A DNA stretch of 64,000 nt from Ophiostoma sp. CBS 140.51. Lineage: Eukaryota > Ascomycota > Sordariomycetes > Ophiostomatales > Ophiostomataceae. The translations under genes were made by a program, and so were the position numbers. Location: NCBI GenBank assembly GCA_029298735.1, contig JANSLP010000011.1:124001-188000 (forward strand), given 5' to 3'. Under the pieces are notes generated by a model. That model was not told the origin of the DNA. It made no database searches and saw only the letters and a program-made list of their open reading frames with translations. Shown here in pieces: positions 32,573 to 41,899 of the stretch; the stretch's first letter is position 1, and the number at the start of each line of letters is the position of its first letter.

Positions 32573-33273
32573 TCAAGTGTCCTCGGCCTCGAGTGGCACC
32601 TGGAGTATTTGCAGAGCATTCGGTGCGTGCTCGCTCGCCAGGATGACCGCACCAGCTTTGGAAGTCGACAGGTAGGACAGCTCCGGCAGCTCGGCCAGTG
32701 CGTTGTCGGTGCCCATCTCCGCGACCAGCTTGCCGGCGACACCCGAGACGATACCCGTGGCCTCAAATGGCAGGTCGACAAGGTCGAGGAAGATGGGCGC
32801 GAGATCGCCGGCAACATCGCCGACGAGCGCACTGCCAAACATTGGCAGCAGCGTCTTGTCGAGCAGGACAGACGGCGGGTCGGGTGCCGCCAGTGTGACG
32901 GAAAGAAACCGTGGCGGCAGAGCAAGAGCGGCCACCAGGCACGTGTAGAGGCGCGTGTCGACAGTGTCGATCCAGCTCTCACGCTGCTGAGTGCCCCGAC
33001 GCTGCGGACCGTGGCCGCCGTTATGGTTACCACCACCGCCTCCACCTTCCCTGCCGCCTGATCCGCCACCTCCGCCACCACCACCTATGACTCCTGATCC
33101 TGAGCAGTGTGCGAGACTCAAGCCGGGGACAATGTACGGCACGACGTTGCGTTTCCGCAGGAGGTCGAATGTGCGGTCCCGCAGCTCGGCCGGGTTAGTC
33201 GGCAGCGGGTCGACGTCCAGCTGGTGGAACGATGAAAGGCTGGCGATGCTGCCACTCATATTGTTGCCACCAC

Positions 33274-33307
<34 letters not shown>

Positions 33308-33978
33308 GGGACCGCCGCGCTGGTGGTGCGCCTGGGACTGCGGGTGGGACAGCGAGCCCGGCGACACAAATGACGACTCCATCTCCGAGAACTCGAAGCC
33401 GCGCGACAGTAGCGCCTGGACGACGCTCTGGCGGTCTTTGCTGGGCACGAGAATAAAGTCGGAGTAGTACGTGGTGATGAAGAACAGGGGGATACCGGCG
33501 AGAGCAAGCGGTGACGACAGGTCGACAACACGCGAGCCAGCATCCATACCGCCGCTCATGATACAGAGGGCAATGTAGGCCTCCTTGGCAATGGACACAG
33601 CGCTGAGCGCATCGGCGGGTAGGTGCTCGGCGGCGGCCTTGAGTGCCGGCGCAAAGGCGTGGGTGGCCCAGTACGTATGGCAGACGATGGAGCATTCGAC
33701 GGGGGTAATACTGAGGTTGAAGAAGGCGTGGGTGTACTCGGGCGTGAGGCCCCCGGGCGCATGGGGGTTATCTTCGGGCTTGGACAGGCTCTGCGCCTGG
33801 GGCAGGAGCATCTGCAGAATGGGCTGGAGAAAGGCCGAGTACAGGTCCAAGGGGATGTGGATGAGGCTCAGCTCGCCATCCTATGTTGTTAGTGGGGTCA
33901 ACAAGGCGCTGCGATGATGCGAAGGTGAAGTGCTGCGATATTAAGTTGACTCACCAAGAACGAAACCTGGGCATTCAT
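32573..33978 (-). CDS. CASTOR-like ACT-domain protein
   Basis: Two exons by my reading: exon 1 is 33978-33955 (eight codons, MNAQVSFL), the intron is 33954-33881 (74 nt, GTGAGT donor, ACTAAC branch, TAG acceptor), and exon 2 is 33880-32573. The splice joins FL to DGELSLIHIP in frame, giving 443 residues. The N-terminal region (1-115) and the segment ~135-180 (IPLFFITTYYSDFILVPSKD) look like paired ACT folds as in the GATS/CASTOR family, whose animal members bind arginine and regulate TORC1. The middle is an insertion with an 11-Asn run (AAC repeats, 33275-33307), and later a Gly-rich linker. A further ordered region follows to the C-terminus. Ligand and pathway are inferred from the family, not visible. 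The continuous frame listed from 33850 begins at a TTG and misses this first exon. Confidence 0.72.
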
Positions 33979-36889
33979 ACTGCGCCAGAGGTTTGGCCCC
34001 GTCAGGCCGGGCGCCTTTCCGTGGTGATGAGAGGCTGTAAACTGTAAAATGTGACGGATGTGGTGGTTGTGATGCCGGCCGGTCGTATTGTTGCGCTGCT
34101 CGTTGTGAGGCTCTGCTTAACTTTTTCTTGGATTGTGACCGGTCACTGCACGATGTCACACAAAAGAAGAAAGAAGAAAATTTATAAAAAAGTATAGAGC
34201 CGAGGAAAGGATTAGAGGACCAAAGGAGAAGAAATTAGAGAGAGTCAGAGATGATCCGGTCCGGATGTTGGATGATGTGAGCCGTATCCCGATAAAAAGC
34301 GTACTTTGTATTATCGTATCGCAATCGTGTATTATCGCAGGTGGCCGACTGGGCAACTTGGTGGGCGGGGACCCTTGTGTACTATGTAGTCACTTCAAGG
34401 ACGTAAGAGGAAATCGAGCAATCAGTAATGGGTATTGATGAGCAAAAAGGAAACGGCGGCGATAAAGAAAAAAATAGAGAAAAAAAGAGAAAGAGACCCT
34501 AAAATCCACCAAAAAGAGATGCCCCAACAGCCGGCCGATGGACTAAAAAGGCGTTGGCCAGTTTTAAGCAGCGTTTTAGACCGTTCGTGGGGAAGCTAAA
34601 AGGAGGGATCTAACAAAGGGTCCGAGATAGGAAAAAAGGGCAGAAAGCAGGGAACTGGACCAAAGTGCAGACAACGCAGACAACTTAGACCACGCAGAAA
34701 AGGAAGGCGACAAGACAGACAGACACAACAGACGAGACGATTTGTGGCACTAAAACTTGAGAAGCGAGAGGCAAACGACAGCTAGCCGGCGCACAACGTC
34801 GTCTTGTCTGCCACACGGGGCGTGGAAAGAGTGTAAAATGATAAAATGAGACGCTGGAGATGGCAACAGCGTGGGAGAAAAAGAACTATCCTCGGCCCTA
34901 GGGGAGGAGTCGACCGTGTAAGACGTGCAGAGTGCAGGGGGAATATGCAGAACATACAGAAAACGTGCAGCCGTTGGAGAGGGGCGGATAGTAAGTAGGA
35001 ACAAGGAAAAAGAAAGTAATGCCACGAAGAGCGAAATAAAAGAAAAGAACAAAAGAAATCTATCAGTTTTGTGGACACAATAAAGGCCGGCGCCGGCTTC
35101 ATAGCGGAGATGCCCGTGGTTCGTGTTGTGCAGGGTGGGGGATGGGTGAAGCTTGTCATATTTTGAGGAAAGGAAGGCTTTATCTTACCAATTTATGTGA
35201 TTTTGTGTGATATTGTGTGACTTTAGTGTGACTTTTATGGCCTTTTTGCTAAATTCCATGGATCGACAGCAGCACGCAAGATGGCGAGGACAAGCTGCGA
35301 TGTTCGGTAGTCTGGGGCCGAAATGAGGAGGTGAGAGGGCGAGACAGGTCCGGGGATAGATAAGAGATGAACTGTGAGTCAATGATTGGGGAGATTCGAT
35401 TCAGCCGTGACGTCAATTGCGTGTTGTGTTTTTGTGTGTCGTTAAATAAAATGTACTTGTACATCCGGTTGACAAGTTGGGAAGGAGTCAATGGCAGTTG
35501 TCAGCTCGGGATTGTCCGTTGTCCGTGTTGCGGAAGGCGCGAGGCAGGCGCAGGTGGAAGCGAAAGCGGAAGGAAGCTGCGATGCGGACCCCTCCGTACA
35601 GGATATGCCAATTGAGCATAAACGATAAAAAGGCAAGAGCAGGAAGACGAGCGAGTACGGCGTACGGGTTTCAAGCTATTGTTCAAGGACGAGGTGTGTG
35701 GCCTTTTCAAATATGTGACGACAGAAGGGGATATTGATGAGGCGGCAGACTTTGTTCATTATAGTGGGATTTTTACAGAAAAGAAGGTATAAGGGAAGAA
35801 TAAGAAGGCAAGTCGATATCAATTGGAAGATGGACTTCTCTTGCGATCACCTCGTCTATTTATGACTGCGTTGACATGTCGTACAGGTTCTTGAGCCCAA
35901 TGGCTGCAGGACCTGTTATATGCAGGACATAATTATCGTGCGTCCTGAAAGCGAGGGGAAGCTGCTTGACGAAGCGAGAAACAATAAAAGTCGTGGGGAG
36001 GGAACGAAACAAAATGACAGAAAGCAGAAGAAAGCTCGAAAACAGGAACAAGGAAACGAGGGGAAGTGAGAATGTACCCCCACGCTCAGGAACGGGTTCT
36101 GCTCCAGTGGGAAGGGGGGATTTGAGGTCGGATGACCTCGCTGCCCAGCCTGCATCTTGACGAGGCGACAATAAGGCGACATGCCGTTAAAAGGACAAGA
36201 AGAGACCGTAACAGCCGGTCGTTTTAGGCCGGGCACAGGAGCTTTGCATTCCGATCAAGCCTCTAGATAAGCATAAAAAAGTTGATATAAAGTGTGTACA
36301 TTACCACCGTCCCAGTCGTCGCAGGTGTCGAGCGCTGCTTTGCGCTTTGGCGCCGTCGCTTCTCCCTGATAGACAATATTTCGGCCTCCACTCAGAGAGC
36401 TCATCGCAACTTTGCTGGCTTTGAACTCTTTCGTCTGTGCAGTAATCTTTTTGGCCTCTTTCGTAACGGCCGCCTGGGTCCGGCCTAGGACGGTCCAGTA
36501 GCGCGGCCAGTTGCCGGGTACGGATCCATGCACAATCTCAACAAAGACCTTGTCCGCCTCGGCCGCCCGCTGGTGTTAACGTGACTGGTGATAGATGTAA
36601 ATGTGTCGTAGCCACGACTACATCGGTTTTGACCACTTCGGTTTTGGCCACTTCGATTGTGTTTCGTTTACCGGCGACAAGATATGAGGGTAATGTCGAT
36701 TCTGGCGGGCGCTATTGGGCTAACTGCGGGCGGAAGTTTAATAACAATGATGAGATGGCGATGTAAGATAAAGATAGTAGAGAAGGTCAAGATAATATCA
36801 AATTAATATCAAATGATCTCAAAACATTAACTAAACTCAACGCTACAATACACTGTCTATGTCTATATGAACCTTTTATTTGTCCTCTT
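33979..36889. other. 2.9 kb intergenic region with a possible exon or gene relic
   Basis: Mostly purine-rich, low-complexity DNA with no recognisable gene, apart from a coding-like frame on the minus strand at 36255-36575 listed separately. Just upstream of that frame (about 36624-36657) a 16-bp unit, CGGTTTTG(A/G)CCACTT, is directly repeated twice. Confidence 0.5.
36255..36575 (-). other. Possible coding exon or gene relic of unknown family
   Basis: An open frame of 106 codons bounded upstream by TAA, without an initiating ATG near its start, so an upstream exon would be needed. A CACCAG acceptor-like site falls at 36570. The translation has a balanced, protein-like composition unlike the neighbouring noise frames: ADKVFVEIVHGSVPGNWPRY, then alternating Lys/Ala/Thr, then GGRNIVYQGEATAPKRKAA and CDDWDGG. 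A GTAATG donor-like site follows the last motif, and the frame ends shortly after. I do not recognise a family. It could be the C-terminal exon of a small gene, a relic, or chance. Confidence 0.28.
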
Positions 36890-39031
36890 CTACGCCTGCT
36901 CGTCCTGACGAACACCCACGACCACAAGATTGCGTGGGCTCTGGTGGTACGAAAAGACACTCTCGACCCAGCAGTCCTTCACCATCCCACGAACCTGCAG
37001 CTCGCGCAGGTACTGCCAACGATCGGAAACAATAGTGGACTCAACCACGCCGGCACTAAACGCCATCAGAGACCACACGGCACTCAGCTCACGCCGACGC
37101 AAAGAGTTGCCGCCGAAGCGGACATTGTACTCCTCGAGATCCTCGTCGGTGAGATCGTCCATCTTTTCAGCGACGGCGGCGTTGATGGCAGAGTTCTCGG
37201 CCGAGGAAGCAGAACCATCGCCGTTGCCCTGCGCAGCAATCTTGGCCACAGCACCACGAACGTAAGCTGGGAGGGATGCATAACAAGCCTTGCGTAGAGA
37301 TCCAATAATGATGGGTGTGACGGCAATGTCGGTGTCGTCAACGTCAGCGGGGCTTTCGGTATCATCCTTCTCCTTCCCGTGCAGGCGAACTCTCTTCAAG
37401 ACACCTCTGTCCAGGAAGATGCGCTGCAGGACGGCACGGTAAAAGTGGCGTGTGAAGAAGGCCTCGCTCTCGGCTTCGGTCCAGTTGCCTGGTGCCTGGC
37501 AGGCCATCATGCGAGCTGTGATATTGAAGCGGATGCCCTTGTCAAAAGTGTCTTCAGTATCCTTGGATGTCTCCGGCATCTTTGGCACAAACTGGGCAAA
37601 CCGCTCGCTCATGGGAAAGCCTTCTGGGTCCCGACGCTCCTCCTCACGCACCACACGACCATTGACTGGCTGCAGTGTTGGCCGTGGCCGCATCCCGGGG
37701 ATTTTGTAAGTCGGAGGGCCTAGCCGCTCGGTCAACAGGTTGTAGCAGCAGCCGACAATAGCGACGGCACGCACAGCCGGGTTGAGCTCGAGTGCACGCA
37801 GGCCGTAGTGAGACAGATTGCCGCAGGAGTGGATGGAGACTGTGAGGAAGTTGGGGGGCAGTTCTGAGCTATCCCTACCCTCCTCACTCTCGCCGTCTTG
37901 CTGTAATGGCTTCACTTGGGAGAGGACGTGTGATAGGTCGCCATTCTCCAGCCGACCCTCGACGTACTGGATCAGATTGTCGGCCTCAGCTGCTGCTGCA
38001 TTGTCCTTTTCTTTCTGCAACTGTTTTGCAGATAGTCCCAGCTTCTGGTTCTGTTCGTAGGCTTCGATGGCAATTTCGTTTCGTGGACGCATGTCGGCAA
38101 CAATCGTCGTCGGTTTTGATTTTGGCGGAGGTGTTGGTGTCTGGTCTTCACCTTCCCCTTCTGTAGCCTCTTCACTCTCGGAGGACTTGTTTTGACCTGC
38201 TTCTGCCAGCTTGGCTATCCGGTTCTTGACTTTGTCAGTTATTTTAGCTGCTGCACCCTTCTCGAGCAAGAGCTGCTGCTGGTACAGCTTCTTGTTTCGC
38301 ATTGGCTTCACGGGTGCTGCCATCACCCCTGTCATCATGTCCAGACCTTTGGCGCCGGCAATGTTGTGGCCCTTGCTCTCGACGGCCACAACACCACGGC
38401 GAAGACGCTTCTTGTCTCTCTGTTCGCGATTCGGGCCATTTTGGCCGTTCTCGGTGACCTTTGACTTGCTTGCCAGGGCTCTTCCCAGATAGTTCTGTCC
38501 AGAGCCGACATCCACCAAATGTGTAATGGGCGTTGTTGGCGCATCCTCAGACACGGCGTTTGCCAGTCGGTCCACATACTCGGAAAACTGCGTCACCTCG
38601 TGGATTTTCTTGACGTTCATGCCCATGGTAATTTTGCGTGGCAATTTTGCTGTCGTTGAAGCAGCAGCTGTTGCTTCAGGCACATCTCTTTTCAGACTGA
38701 ACCGTCTCACATCGCGGACGTACTGGACAAGACTGGGTGGAGGCGATACCCGGCCGCTGCTCTCAATCTTGGCGAGAGACTCGTCAATGTCGTCTCTCAG
38801 TAAAAAGTCGAGCAGCTCCATAGGTTCACGGTCAAGAAGAAAAGGCTGCCAGTCGGCTGGGACGACAGAGTAGAAAAGGCCAGGATCGGTCGTGTAAAAG
38901 TCCATAATGTGAACGCCACCGCACAGCACCTGGAATACAGGCGTCGATGCTACATATTGCAGAAGCTGTTCGACATAGTCCTCGGCCGACTTGAACTCAT
39001 CCGAGTAGGGGAGAGACTTTTCTGGTCTCAT
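36890..39031 (-). CDS. METTL25-like SAM-dependent methyltransferase
   Basis: A single-exon protein of 713 residues. The frame runs to 39208, but the first ATG is at 39031 (MRPEKSLPYSDEF). The N-terminal ~150 residues are helical. The SAM-binding motif I is at ~172-185 (LVDVGSGQNYLGRALA), followed by an acidic end of strand 2 (VVAVESKGHNI, ~214-224). A long charged insertion follows, then the second family block at ~398-425 (SIHSCGNLSHYGLRALELNP and VGCCYNLL). This split arrangement is that of the METTL25/RRNAD1 family (Pfam Methyltransf_32). Its substrate in fungi is not established. It is divergent from the uS13m gene with 709 bases between the start codons, so the two may share a promoter. 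Confidence 0.85.
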   Translation of the reverse strand: MRPEKSLPYSDEFKSAEDYVEQLLQYVASTPVFQVLCGGVHIMDFYTTDPGLFYSVVPADWQPFLLDREPMELLDFLLRDDIDESLAKIESSGRVSPPPSLVQYVRDVRRFSLKRDVPEATAAASTTAKLPRKITMGMNVKKIHEVTQFSEYVDRLANAVSEDAPTTPITHLVDVGSGQNYLGRALASKSKVTENGQNGPNREQRDKKRLRRGVVAVESKGHNIAGAKGLDMMTGVMAAPVKPMRNKKLYQQQLLLEKGAAAKITDKVKNRIAKLAEAGQNKSSESEEATEGEGEDQTPTPPPKSKPTTIVADMRPRNEIAIEAYEQNQKLGLSAKQLQKEKDNAAAAEADNLIQYVEGRLENGDLSHVLSQVKPLQQDGESEEGRDSSELPPNFLTVSIHSCGNLSHYGLRALELNPAVRAVAIVGCCYNLLTERLGPPTYKIPGMRPRPTLQPVNGRVVREEERRDPEGFPMSERFAQFVPKMPETSKDTEDTFDKGIRFNITARMMACQAPGNWTEAESEAFFTRHFYRAVLQRIFLDRGVLKRVRLHGKEKDDTESPADVDDTDIAVTPIIIGSLRKACYASLPAYVRGAVAKIAAQGNGDGSASSAENSAINAAVAEKMDDLTDEDLEEYNVRFGGNSLRRRELSAVWSLMAFSAGVVESTIVSDRWQYLRELQVRGMVKDCWVESVFSYHQSPRNLVVVGVRQDEQA

Positions 39032-39740
39032 CGTGGTGGTGGATAATGAGGAGGATGCGAGATGGAGGGCAGGTGAGACAGAATAGGACTTCTTGTGTCC
39101 ATATGCTTGAGCACAACAAAATGCTGACGGTTCTTTCTCGCTATAAGGCCATCCGGGTGGAGAAATATGCCTCTTTTGATTATGAGATGTTGATTTTGAG
39201 CCCGTCAAAGGCCGTGATGAAGATATATTCGGTGTAGAAATTGACGTATATCTTTCTGTAGAAGCATGTCAGAGCCTTGTAAATTAAAACTTGAGTAGTA
39301 AAAGCCGCAGGAACTCACATGGAAGCTTATTGTATTGTCTCGGCTGATAGTTGGTGTGATAGACCAAAGTCTGTCAAGTTCTCATCGACCTCGATGCTCG
39401 CTCTTGCCTGTATTGAAAATTTAAGCGCTATATCGACCTGTCGGGCAGGAGCAAGGCTGGCTCACAGGCGGTGGCCGTCTCGACCAATCACAGCCACGCA
39501 TTGGCCGCAAACCCAACAAGACCCACTTTTCGAGCATCCCATCGCCAAATTTTCGAGATGCATCTCGTCTGACGCCAATTCTCGGTCCATTGCCATCGCC
39601 AATTGACGACCACCCCCGACGACCTGACGACGAACGACCTGACGACGACGACGGTCGACCTCTTCCTCTACACAATCGAAACACACATAGTTGCTGCTGC
39701 TGGTCCTTTTCGGCCATTGCAGCACCCCCCAACCGCCAAG
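39032..39740. promoter_or_regulatory. Divergent promoter region, METTL25-like / uS13m
   Basis: 709 bases separate two divergent start codons. The uS13m side (39600-39740) is rich in CGACGAC-type repeats and pyrimidines; the methyltransferase side is mixed. No TATA box could be assigned with confidence. No other gene fits in this interval. Confidence 0.45.
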
Positions 39741-40159
39741 ATGGTTTTCATTCTCGGTGTCAACTTTCACGAGATGAAGCTTGTTTCCGTGCGTCCCCAT
39801 GCGTAGGCTCGTGCTCGTCAGCCATTTTGCCCACTAACCTCCTACAGAAAGCCCTCGAGAGATTCTACGCCATCGGCCCTCAGTCGTCTGCCCGCATCCT
39901 CGCCAAATTCTCCATCCACCCTCGCGCCAAGATTGGCTCTTTGCCGGCCAAGACGATTACCAGTTTGACCGCCGAACTGTCCAATATGACAATAGAAAAC
40001 GACGCGCGACGCATCATCCAGGACAACATCAAGCGCCTGCGTGACATGGGCACCTACCGCGGTAAGCGGCACGCCATGAACCTGCCCGTTCGTGGCCAGA
40101 AGACGAGAACCCAGATCATGTCGGCACGGAAACTCAACAGAATCGAGCGGGCTGGTTAA
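39741..40159 (+). CDS. mrps13: Mitochondrial small-subunit ribosomal protein uS13m
   Basis: Two exons: 39741-39788 (16 codons, MVFILGVNFHEMKLVS), an intron of 59 nt (39789-39847, GTGCGT donor, CACTAACC branch, CTACAG acceptor), and exon 2 39848-40159. The joined protein has 119 residues, close to bacterial S13 and its fungal mitochondrial form (yeast Sws2). It shows the S13 hallmarks: AIGPQSSARILAKF (helix-turn region), the central NDARRIIQDNIKRLRDMGTYR, and the basic tail with GKRHAMNLPVRGQKTRTQ. It binds the head of the 28S-type mitoribosomal subunit. The last two residues (Ala-Gly) and the stop fall inside a 9-bp tandem repeat that repeats the stop in frame. It converges on the dipeptidase gene. 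Confidence 0.93.
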
Positions 40160-40192
40160 GCTGGTTAAGCTGGTTGAGCTGGTTAAGCTGGT
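40151..40192. repeat. 9-bp tandem repeat carrying in-frame stop codons
   Basis: Copies of GCTGGTTAA at 40151, 40160, 40169 (variant GCTGGTTGA) and 40178, then a partial GCTGGT copy. In the uS13m frame each copy reads Ala-Gly-stop, giving stops at 40157, 40166, 40175 and 40184. The short 3' region continues to the convergent dipeptidase stop at 40451 with no other gene. Confidence 0.95.
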
Positions 40193-40450
40193 GGGGGTTT
40201 TGGAAGACGGGGAAAGCAGACAACGGCGGGGGAGTAACGGCCACGACCGACGACAGCACATGCATGCATTGGGTGCTATGAAACAACTTTTGTATATACA
40301 CATTTAAAGAGGGGTTTGGCCCTGTACGATTACGGAAGAAATGGAAACAAATATATCCAAAATATGTGCTGTGAGGAGCCATATCGGCTTGTATGCTTTC
40401 TGTATATCGTATTATGTCTATAACGCCATGTTTGTTACCTACTACGCACC

Positions 40451-41899
40451 CTACAACGGCACCGGATCGTCCTCGAGCGGAGGCACACCAGCAGCCTGCA
40501 GCTTCTCAGCGACGGCATCAACCTCGCGCCAGACACGCAGCACATTGCCGCCAACCACCAGCGCTGCCTCCTCGTCCGTCACACCGCGACGCAGCAGCTC
40601 TGCAACCAGCTTCGGGTACGCAGCCACATCGTCAAGACCGCGCGGCGTCGAGCCAATGCCGTCAAAGTCGCTGCCGAAGCCGACGTGCTCAAAGCCAATC
40701 AGACGGCCAATGTGCAGAATGTGCGTGGCCACGTGCTCGAGTGTCGCGTTGCCCGGGAAGTACGACGGCACGCCGTTGGACTCCTCGGGAGCACCCGTCC
40801 AGTGGCACGACACAAAGTCAGGGGCAAAGTTGACCATGACGAGGCCGCGGCGCTCCTTGACGAGCTTCAGCACGTGGTCGGGAACGTTACGCGGGTGCGG
40901 GCACACGCTGTATGCGCTGCTGTGGCTAAAGATAATGGGCGCCTGCGAGCCGTTCCAGCCCCCCTCCTCGTCGGGGCGGTCACCAAGCACATCCTCCATG
41001 GTGTCGACGCTCGTGTGCGACAGGTCAACAATGAGGCCGACGCGGTTCATCTCGAGGACGACCTTGCGGCCGAGCGGGCTCAAGCCGTCAAAGAACTTGG
41101 GCGCCTTGCGGAACGGGCCCTCCCAGAGAGCGGCATCGGCGTACTTGTTGGGGCAGTTGTGCGTCAAAGTGGCATACCGAACACCGAGGGCGTGGTACAG
41201 GCGCAGGTTCGAGACCGAGTTGCCAATCTGGTGCAGACCCTCGATGCCCATGGGCGAGATCAGCTGGCCCTTTTCGAACGCCGCCAGTGCCGTCGAGCTG
41301 TTCACGTTGGGCGAGAACACGTCCGGGTACTGCACCTTGAGCCGCGCCACCAGGTCGATCTGCAGCAGCGTATCACGCACGCTGGCCACGTAGTTGGCGT
41401 CTGAGAAATCGGTGCCGTTTTTGGGGCACGGTGTAAACACGCTCCAAAAGGCACCGCCGTTCTTACCCGCCCGCAGCCGCGGCAGGTCCACGTGCTGCGG
41501 CAGGCCGTCACGCTCGAAACCGTTGCGGAACTCGTCGTTGTTAATGTGGTTGTTGAAGATCTCGCGGATCGCAATCGGGAAATCGTTGTGGCCATCAATC
41601 AGCGGTGTCGTCGTCAGGATCTTGTCCACGCGCTCCTCGAGCGTCAAGTGCGAGCGGGAGCTGCCGGAGCGGCACGGCATGACGTGCCGGCCCATGAGCA
41701 TGTGCACGCCCAGCAGCAGCGTCAACGCCACGAGGACGACCACGCGAATGGCCAGAGCCGTCTTGGAAAGCTGCGCCCGCTGCACTCTCTGCAGGAGTGT
41801 TTGCGGGCGATCCGCGTGGGCTTTGGTAGCTTCGGCGTCAGCATCCGTATCAGCCAGTGGCTGGTACCCTGCCTTTTCGTCGGCCAGGTAGTAAGCCAT
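40451..41899 (-). CDS. Membrane dipeptidase, peptidase family M19 (renal dipeptidase type)
   Basis: A single-exon frame of 482 residues from an ATG at 41899. A cytosolic N-terminus is followed by one membrane anchor (~48-69, ALAIRVVVLVALTLLLG), then a lumenal or extracellular catalytic domain. All expected zinc-site residues are present: H104 and D106 in LIDGHND, the bridging E220 in MGIEG, H295 in DLSHTS, H326 in FSHSSA and the Asp of GFGSDFDG (411). Cysteines and several N-glycosylation sequons (NGT, NSS, NGS, NAT) fit a secreted location. M19 enzymes hydrolyse dipeptides, including in some cases glutathione-derived Cys-Gly. The human enzyme is GPI-anchored; this one lacks an obvious C-terminal GPI signal and instead has an N-terminal anchor. 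It may lie in the vacuole or plasma membrane. Confidence 0.93.
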   Translation of the reverse strand: MAYYLADEKAGYQPLADTDADAEATKAHADRPQTLLQRVQRAQLSKTALAIRVVVLVALTLLLGVHMLMGRHVMPCRSGSSRSHLTLEERVDKILTTTPLIDGHNDFPIAIREIFNNHINNDEFRNGFERDGLPQHVDLPRLRAGKNGGAFWSVFTPCPKNGTDFSDANYVASVRDTLLQIDLVARLKVQYPDVFSPNVNSSTALAAFEKGQLISPMGIEGLHQIGNSVSNLRLYHALGVRYATLTHNCPNKYADAALWEGPFRKAPKFFDGLSPLGRKVVLEMNRVGLIVDLSHTSVDTMEDVLGDRPDEEGGWNGSQAPIIFSHSSAYSVCPHPRNVPDHVLKLVKERRGLVMVNFAPDFVSCHWTGAPEESNGVPSYFPGNATLEHVATHILHIGRLIGFEHVGFGSDFDGIGSTPRGLDDVAAYPKLVAELLRRGVTDEEAALVVGGNVLRVWREVDAVAEKLQAAGVPPLEDDPVPL

